Assembly: GCA_002284615.2 (NCBI GenBank)
Contig: MU070077.1
Span: forward strand, 96,950-107,750
DNA from: Dunaliella salina
Taxonomy: Eukaryota > Chlorophyta > Chlorophyceae > Chlamydomonadales > Dunaliellaceae
Direction of reading: 5' to 3'
Length of the DNA stretch: 10,801 bases
Shown here one piece after another: positions 7,694 through 10,801 of this stretch (position 1 is the stretch's first letter; each line of letters opens with the position of its first letter). Position numbers and translations under genes: made by a program. The notes below the pieces were generated by a model that did not search any database, was not told the DNA's origin, and saw only the letters and a list, made by a program, of their open reading frames with translations.

Positions 7694-7870
7694 GCTTGCA
7701 GTTGAAATCAGGTAGGTAGCCGAACTTCTCAACTAGGCCTTACCCAAATTAGGCTTCAGACTCTTCTAGTCCCACCTCAGAGAGTCTCTTCAAGGAACCA
7801 AAGCACCTACTTACCCGTTTGCTACGCACAAACAGTCACCATAACAACTCACAAATTGCATGCCATGCCA

Positions 7871-8020
7871 TATCCTGTCTTATCCTATCCTATCCTGTCC
7901 TGTCCCATCCTACGCTACCCTGTCCTATCCTACGCTACCCTATCCTTTTTTATGCTATCCTATCCCATCCCATCTCATCCTATCCTATCCTTTCCCATCC
8001 TATCCTATCCTATCCTATCC
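7871..8020. repeat. TATCC pentanucleotide satellite, about 150 bp
   Basis: The tract is made of TATCC and one-base variants (TGTCC, CATCC, TTTCC). Two interruptions reading TCCTACGCTACCC are themselves duplicated. The strand is almost purely pyrimidine apart from single A/G positions. Five is not a multiple of three, so both forward frames read Leu/Ser/Pro/Tyr repeats that are translation artefacts. Confidence 0.95.
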
Positions 8021-8173
8021 TAACTCACGCATTGCCTACTCACCAGTGAGTCCGGTGAAACTGTCCTGCAAAACTTGCCACCCCGGCTGCTGGCCATGCT
8101 CCTCTTTCGCCTTGCTTGCTGCAACAACATCGGCATGGGACAGCATTTTGGTGCCGTGTCCTCAGGAGGACGT

Positions 8174-8380
8174 AGTATGAGAAGACCATACAAAGCAGGA
8201 TGCATGCATGCGAGTGCGCACACAAGTATGCCCATCATTGGCAGTACACAGTATGAGAAGATGATACTAAGCAGGATGCATGCATGCGAGTGCACACACA
8301 AGTATGCCCATACTTGGCAGTACACAGTATGTGAAGACCCATACTTGGCAGTTTACAAGTGTGCGAGCGCACGCAAGTCT
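8174..8380. repeat. 76-bp tandem array, about 2.6 units
   Basis: Units start AGTATGAGAAGA at 8174 and 8250 and AGTATGTGAAGA at 8326, exactly 76 bp apart. Each full unit contains GCAGGATGCATGCATGCGAG, CACACAAGTATGCCCAT and TTGGCAGTACAC. The third unit has an internal deletion and ends in a diverged GTGTGCGAGCGCACGCAAGT. The self-complementary GCATGCATGC sits in both full units. Confidence 0.9.
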
Positions 8381-8880
8381 GTGTCAGGGCTTTTCTTTAG
8401 CACAACACCGTCAGTCACAATGAAATCAAAACAAAAAAATGAAATTGTAAAATAAGATCCCGCATTTTTGAGGCCAAGCTTGTAGGAAAACACATGAGGC
8501 GCCCCGAAGAGCGCATCAGCCATTTTGACCCCCACGTAGACCATGAAGCAGACCTGGACTGGGGCAGGCAGTAAAAAACGGATTATGAAGTATTGCGCAG
8601 TCAAAAAGTGAAGGGGAAAAAACTTTCATGAAATGCAATGGGCAGAACAAAGAATAGCCACAGTGCCGGTGGAGACAAGGCGAATTTGAGCCACGGTGTG
8701 AGCATCAAGTTCCAAGCTTGCTGGCCACAGGAGTATGAGAGCTCATGAAATTCTCTTTTTTATGATCAGGCTAGCAGTCAGTCGTTTTGACTGGAGGCCT
8801 TGTAACCTTGCTGGCCGCAGGAGTGTGAGAGGCACTTGCAGCTTGAGGACCATGGCTTGGATGCTGATGGTGTGTACAAG
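8381..8880. other. No recognisable gene
   Basis: I see no convincing ORF or structure in this stretch. A CTTGCTGGCC(A/G)CAGGAGT(A/G)TGAGAG word occurs twice, near 8717 and 8806, a small diverged direct repeat leading into the CAG array. Confidence 0.45.
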
Positions 8881-8911
<31 letters not shown>

Positions 8912-9005
8912 GTTGCGCATTCGCTTAGCTATGACGAGCTCGAGGATCAGCAGAGCATGTTTCAGCACCAGATGCTGGACTCCTTGCATTGTCATCCCCA
9001 TCCCT

Positions 9006-9040
<35 letters not shown>

Positions 9041-9137
9041 TTGTTACGTAATTGCTTAGGTATGATAAGCTCGAGGATCAGCAGAGCATGCTCCAGCACG
9101 AGATGCTGGACTCCTTGTATTGCCATCACCATCCCTT

Positions 9138-9173
<36 letters not shown>

Positions 9174-9268
9174 GTCGTGGAAATGCTTGGCTATGACGAG
9201 CTTGATGAACAGCAGAGCATGCTCCAGCACCAGATGCTGGACTCCTTGTATCGCCATCACCATCCCTT

Positions 9269-9304
<36 letters not shown>

Positions 9305-9495
9305 GTTGTTGAAATGCTTAGCTATGACGAGCTTGAGGATCAGCATAGCATGCTCCAGCACCAGATGCTAGACTTCTTGTATCGCCATCACCATCCCTTA
9401 GCAGCAGCAGCAGTGTCGTGGAAATGCTTAGCTATGACAAGCTCGAAAACCAGCAGAGCATGCTCCAGCACCAAATGCTAGACTCCATGCATCTC
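8881..9495. repeat. 131-bp higher-order tandem array containing CAG tracts, five units
   Basis: The marker TATGA(C/T)(G/A)AGCT recurs at 8930, 9061, 9192, 9323 and 9433, giving steps of 131, 131, 131 and 110 bp. Each unit is a unique 98-bp part (GATCAGCAGAGCATGCTCCA, GATGCTGGACTCCTTGTAT, CGCCATCACCATCCC) followed by a CAG tract. The tracts are 8881-8910 (10 triplets, one TAG), 9006-9038, 9140-9172 and 9271-9303 (11 CAG each) and 9402-9413 (4 CAG). The 110-bp step is fully explained by the seven CAG missing from the last tract. The unique part can be read as YDELEDQQSMLQHQMLDSLY, but 131 is two more than a multiple of three. Each unit therefore falls in a new frame, with CAG read as Ser before the peptide and Ala after it. 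It is not one continuous protein unless splicing restores frame. Confidence 0.9.
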
Positions 9496-9554
9496 CAAAG
9501 CAACTTGGAAGGGAACCTTACTCTGCTCCTGCTCCCATGCCAAACAGCATCAGT

Positions 9555-9671
9555 AGGGTTGGCCAGATTTGTAAGTGTGTAATATGCGAAGAAAGTACGG
9601 ATACGGAGTCCATTACAACTACGGTACTTATATGTGTTGGGGGCATATAACATTTGGAACTGGCCAACCCT
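9555..9671. mobile_element. 117-bp inverted-repeat element (miniature TIR element candidate)
   Basis: AGGGTTGGCCAG at 9555-9566 and its exact reverse complement CTGGCCAACCCT at 9660-9671 bound a 117-bp segment. Inward similarity continues weakly (ATATGC on both arms, about 30 bp in). No target duplication is evident, so it could be a stand-alone hairpin rather than a mobile element. No ORF lies within. Confidence 0.45.
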
Positions 9672-10012
9672 TAGAATAAGTGATGGCGGAAGGGGCAGCA
9701 GTGACAGCAGCTTCAGCCATAGTGGGCGCAGCAGTGCTGACAAGCTGCCTCATTGCTTGCCTTTTCCCGGGAGCGATCTGCATTCAGCGATTGCCACATC
9801 AGGCATTGTTTCTGAACTTTGTGATGGCCACATCTGAGGCCTGCTTGCTGTTCCCTTTGGAGCCATTGCAGTGAGCCTGCTCCACAGGCCTCCAGAGTTG
9901 GCGCACGCACCAGATAACGAGACTGCAGCTTTCCTGCTGGAGTTTCGGTGCACGAGGTGCCTGTGTTTCCGTGCTGCTTGGGCACTCGGCTCAGAGTTCT
10001 ATCAGATTGTTT
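9672..10012. other. No recognisable gene
   Basis: Overlapping ORFs of 64-90 codons exist on both strands, without motifs, signal peptides or membrane segments I can defend. No repeat was noticed. An exon could be hidden here, but nothing marks one. Confidence 0.4.
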
Positions 10013-10573
10013 TCAAGTGATTCTAACATGGATGGGCCGTGCGAGAACTAGAAACTGTTCATGAACTTGAGCATACCTTATTGTGTGATTTTGTACAACT
10101 TCACATCTTTGGGAAGAAGTCGACCTGTAAGCACCCCATGAGAACCCCATTACACCCTTGCAACAAGATCCCTGAGATTGCCCAAGCAGACCTTTTGCCC
10201 TTTCTTTTACATTGACCTTAATTTCACTTACATTGCCCTTAACTTCACTTACATTGTCCTTAACTACACTTACATTGCCCTCAACTTCACTCAAAATTCC
10301 ATTACATTTTACATTGCCCTTAATTTCACTCACAATTCCATTACGTTTTACATTGCCCTTAACTTCACTTACAATTCCATTACGTTTTACCTGGCTGGGA
10401 GGCATGGGGGATGGAGGGTGGAAAAGGCTTGGGTGGGTGGGGCAGCTGCCACCCCCTTCCCGGCCCTCCCGCCTGTAAGCAAATACTCGTTGGGACCACA
10501 TTTTCTCGAACCTTGCACTTGCTGGAAAAGGTGGCTGATTCAACTTTCCAGACTGGCAAAGACCCATCCCCAC
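10013..10573 (-). CDS. Hypothetical 186-residue ORF with VSEVKGN repeats
   Basis: I do not recognise this ORF. It is read from an ATG at 10573 on the minus strand. The N-terminal third (about residues 1-60) is Pro/Gly-rich and non-descript. The middle (about residues 62-125) is a repeat of two types: 13-residue units like NGIVSEVKGNVKR, then 7-residue units like GNVSEVK. A non-repetitive tail follows. The underlying DNA repeats are 39 and 21 bp, both multiples of three, so the frame is kept, unlike in the other arrays of this window. The units carry hydrophobic Val at regular places with Lys/Glu between, which could suit a coiled coil. The opposite strand is also open across the array, so chance is a real alternative. 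Confidence 0.25.
   Translation of the reverse strand: MGMGLCQSGKLNQPPFPASARFEKMWSQRVFAYRREGREGGGSCPTHPSLFHPPSPMPPSQVKRNGIVSEVKGNVKRNGIVSEIKGNVKCNGILSEVEGNVSVVKDNVSEVKGNVSEIKVNVKERAKGLLGQSQGSCCKGVMGFSWGAYRSTSSQRCEVVQNHTIRYAQVHEQFLVLARPIHVRIT
10208..10390. repeat. 21-bp and 39-bp compound tandem array
   Basis: TACATTG(C/A/T)CC(T)TAA-TTCACT starts at 10208, 10229, 10250 and 10271, 21 bp apart. It then recurs at 10310 and 10349, 39 bp apart, where each 21-bp unit is extended by an 18-bp AATTCCATTACGTTTTA-like block. The array ends near 10390. The 39-bp unit evidently arose from the 21-bp one by gaining the block and was then itself amplified. Confidence 0.9.
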
Positions 10574-10801
10574 ATTCTTAAGTAATCACCTGGTGCCATC
10601 CCCACATTCTATAGAAAGCCATCCCCACATTCTATAGAAAGCCATCCCCACATTCCATAGAAAGCCTACACTTAAGAGCTAAGCTGTCCCACATTCAAAA
10701 TTAATCCTCACATTCTAATTGAGCCATCTCCACATTCTGAAGCAATCCCACATTTCAAGTAAGCCATCCCCACACTCTGAAGTAATCACCTGGCGCCGGT
10801 C
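10571..10801. repeat. CCCCACATTC repeat block with 23-bp units and a 200-bp longer period
   Basis: Three 23-bp units, GCCATCCCCACATTCTATAG plus AAA, start at 10595, 10618 and 10641. Around them, diverged CCCACATTC words continue to the right edge. CACATTCTTAAGTAATCACCTGGTGCC at 10571 returns as a CACACTCTGAAG form at 10771, exactly 200 bp later, with AAGTAATCACCTGG unchanged. The array continues beyond the window. Confidence 0.85.

Noticed and set aside
7819..8180. Leu/Ser/Pro/Tyr repeat proteins over the TATCC tract
   Set aside because: They are translations of a pentanucleotide satellite in two frames; the unit length rotates the frame and the non-repeat tail has no motif.
8735..9371. Polyalanine or polyserine protein with YDELEDQQ units
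   Set aside because: The peptide units lie in different frames because the array step is 131 bp, so no single ORF contains more than about one and a half units.
10178..10585. 135-codon plus-strand ORF with FTYIALN repeats
   Set aside because: It is the opposite-strand reading of the same frame-preserving array. The minus-strand reading gives a more soluble, charged repeat, but neither strand is proven.

Overview
The window looks like repeat-rich, gene-poor nuclear DNA of a eukaryote. It shows no operon-like packing, no Shine-Dalgarno-led ORFs and no long ORF with recognisable domains. Most recognisable content is mobile-element remains, tandem repeats and microsatellites. The one clearly recognisable protein is a decayed non-LTR retrotransposon tail. 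From memory, without a search, it most resembles RLE-type LINE tails of green algae. A chlorophyte with a repeat-laden, mid-GC genome (Dunaliella-like) is my best guess, held with low confidence. A single N inside a poly-G run at 7201 shows this is draft assembly.

Layout: 1-28 is a CG/GT microsatellite, followed to about 360 by a degenerate repeat built on GAGTCCATGAATCAG-like words. 361-2518 has no recognisable gene; a 69-residue basic ORF on the minus strand (1861-1652), with a TATA-like box upstream, is the only weak candidate. 2528-3109 is a complete non-autonomous DNA transposon with 18-bp perfect terminal inverted repeats and an exact 9-bp target duplication. 3267-3480 holds a direct repeat and a 22-bp perfect palindrome. 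3778-4165 is a two-unit tandem repeat of about 208 bp. 5257-4289 (minus) is the retrotransposon pseudogene: a CCHC zinc knuckle, then a PD-(D/E)XK restriction-like endonuclease, broken by two frameshifts and two stops. 5255-5873 is a second inverted-repeat element related to the one at 2528 but in opposite orientation. 5950-6196 is a third, truncated copy facing the second, so the two form a long imperfect inverted repeat.

The right half is dominated by tandem arrays: a 40-bp array (7507-7693), a TATCC pentamer tract (7871-8020), a 76-bp array (8174-8380), a 131-bp higher-order array carrying CAG tracts (8881-9495), a 117-bp inverted-repeat element (9555-9671), a frame-preserving 21/39-bp array (10208-10390), and 23-bp plus 200-bp periodic repeats from 10571 to the right edge.

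No set of genes works together here. The story is transposon insertion and decay plus repeat expansion. The most notable objects are the intact 9-bp-TSD element with its two diverged relatives, and the 131-bp array in which three successive CAG tracts each have exactly 11 units while the unit length breaks the reading frame.
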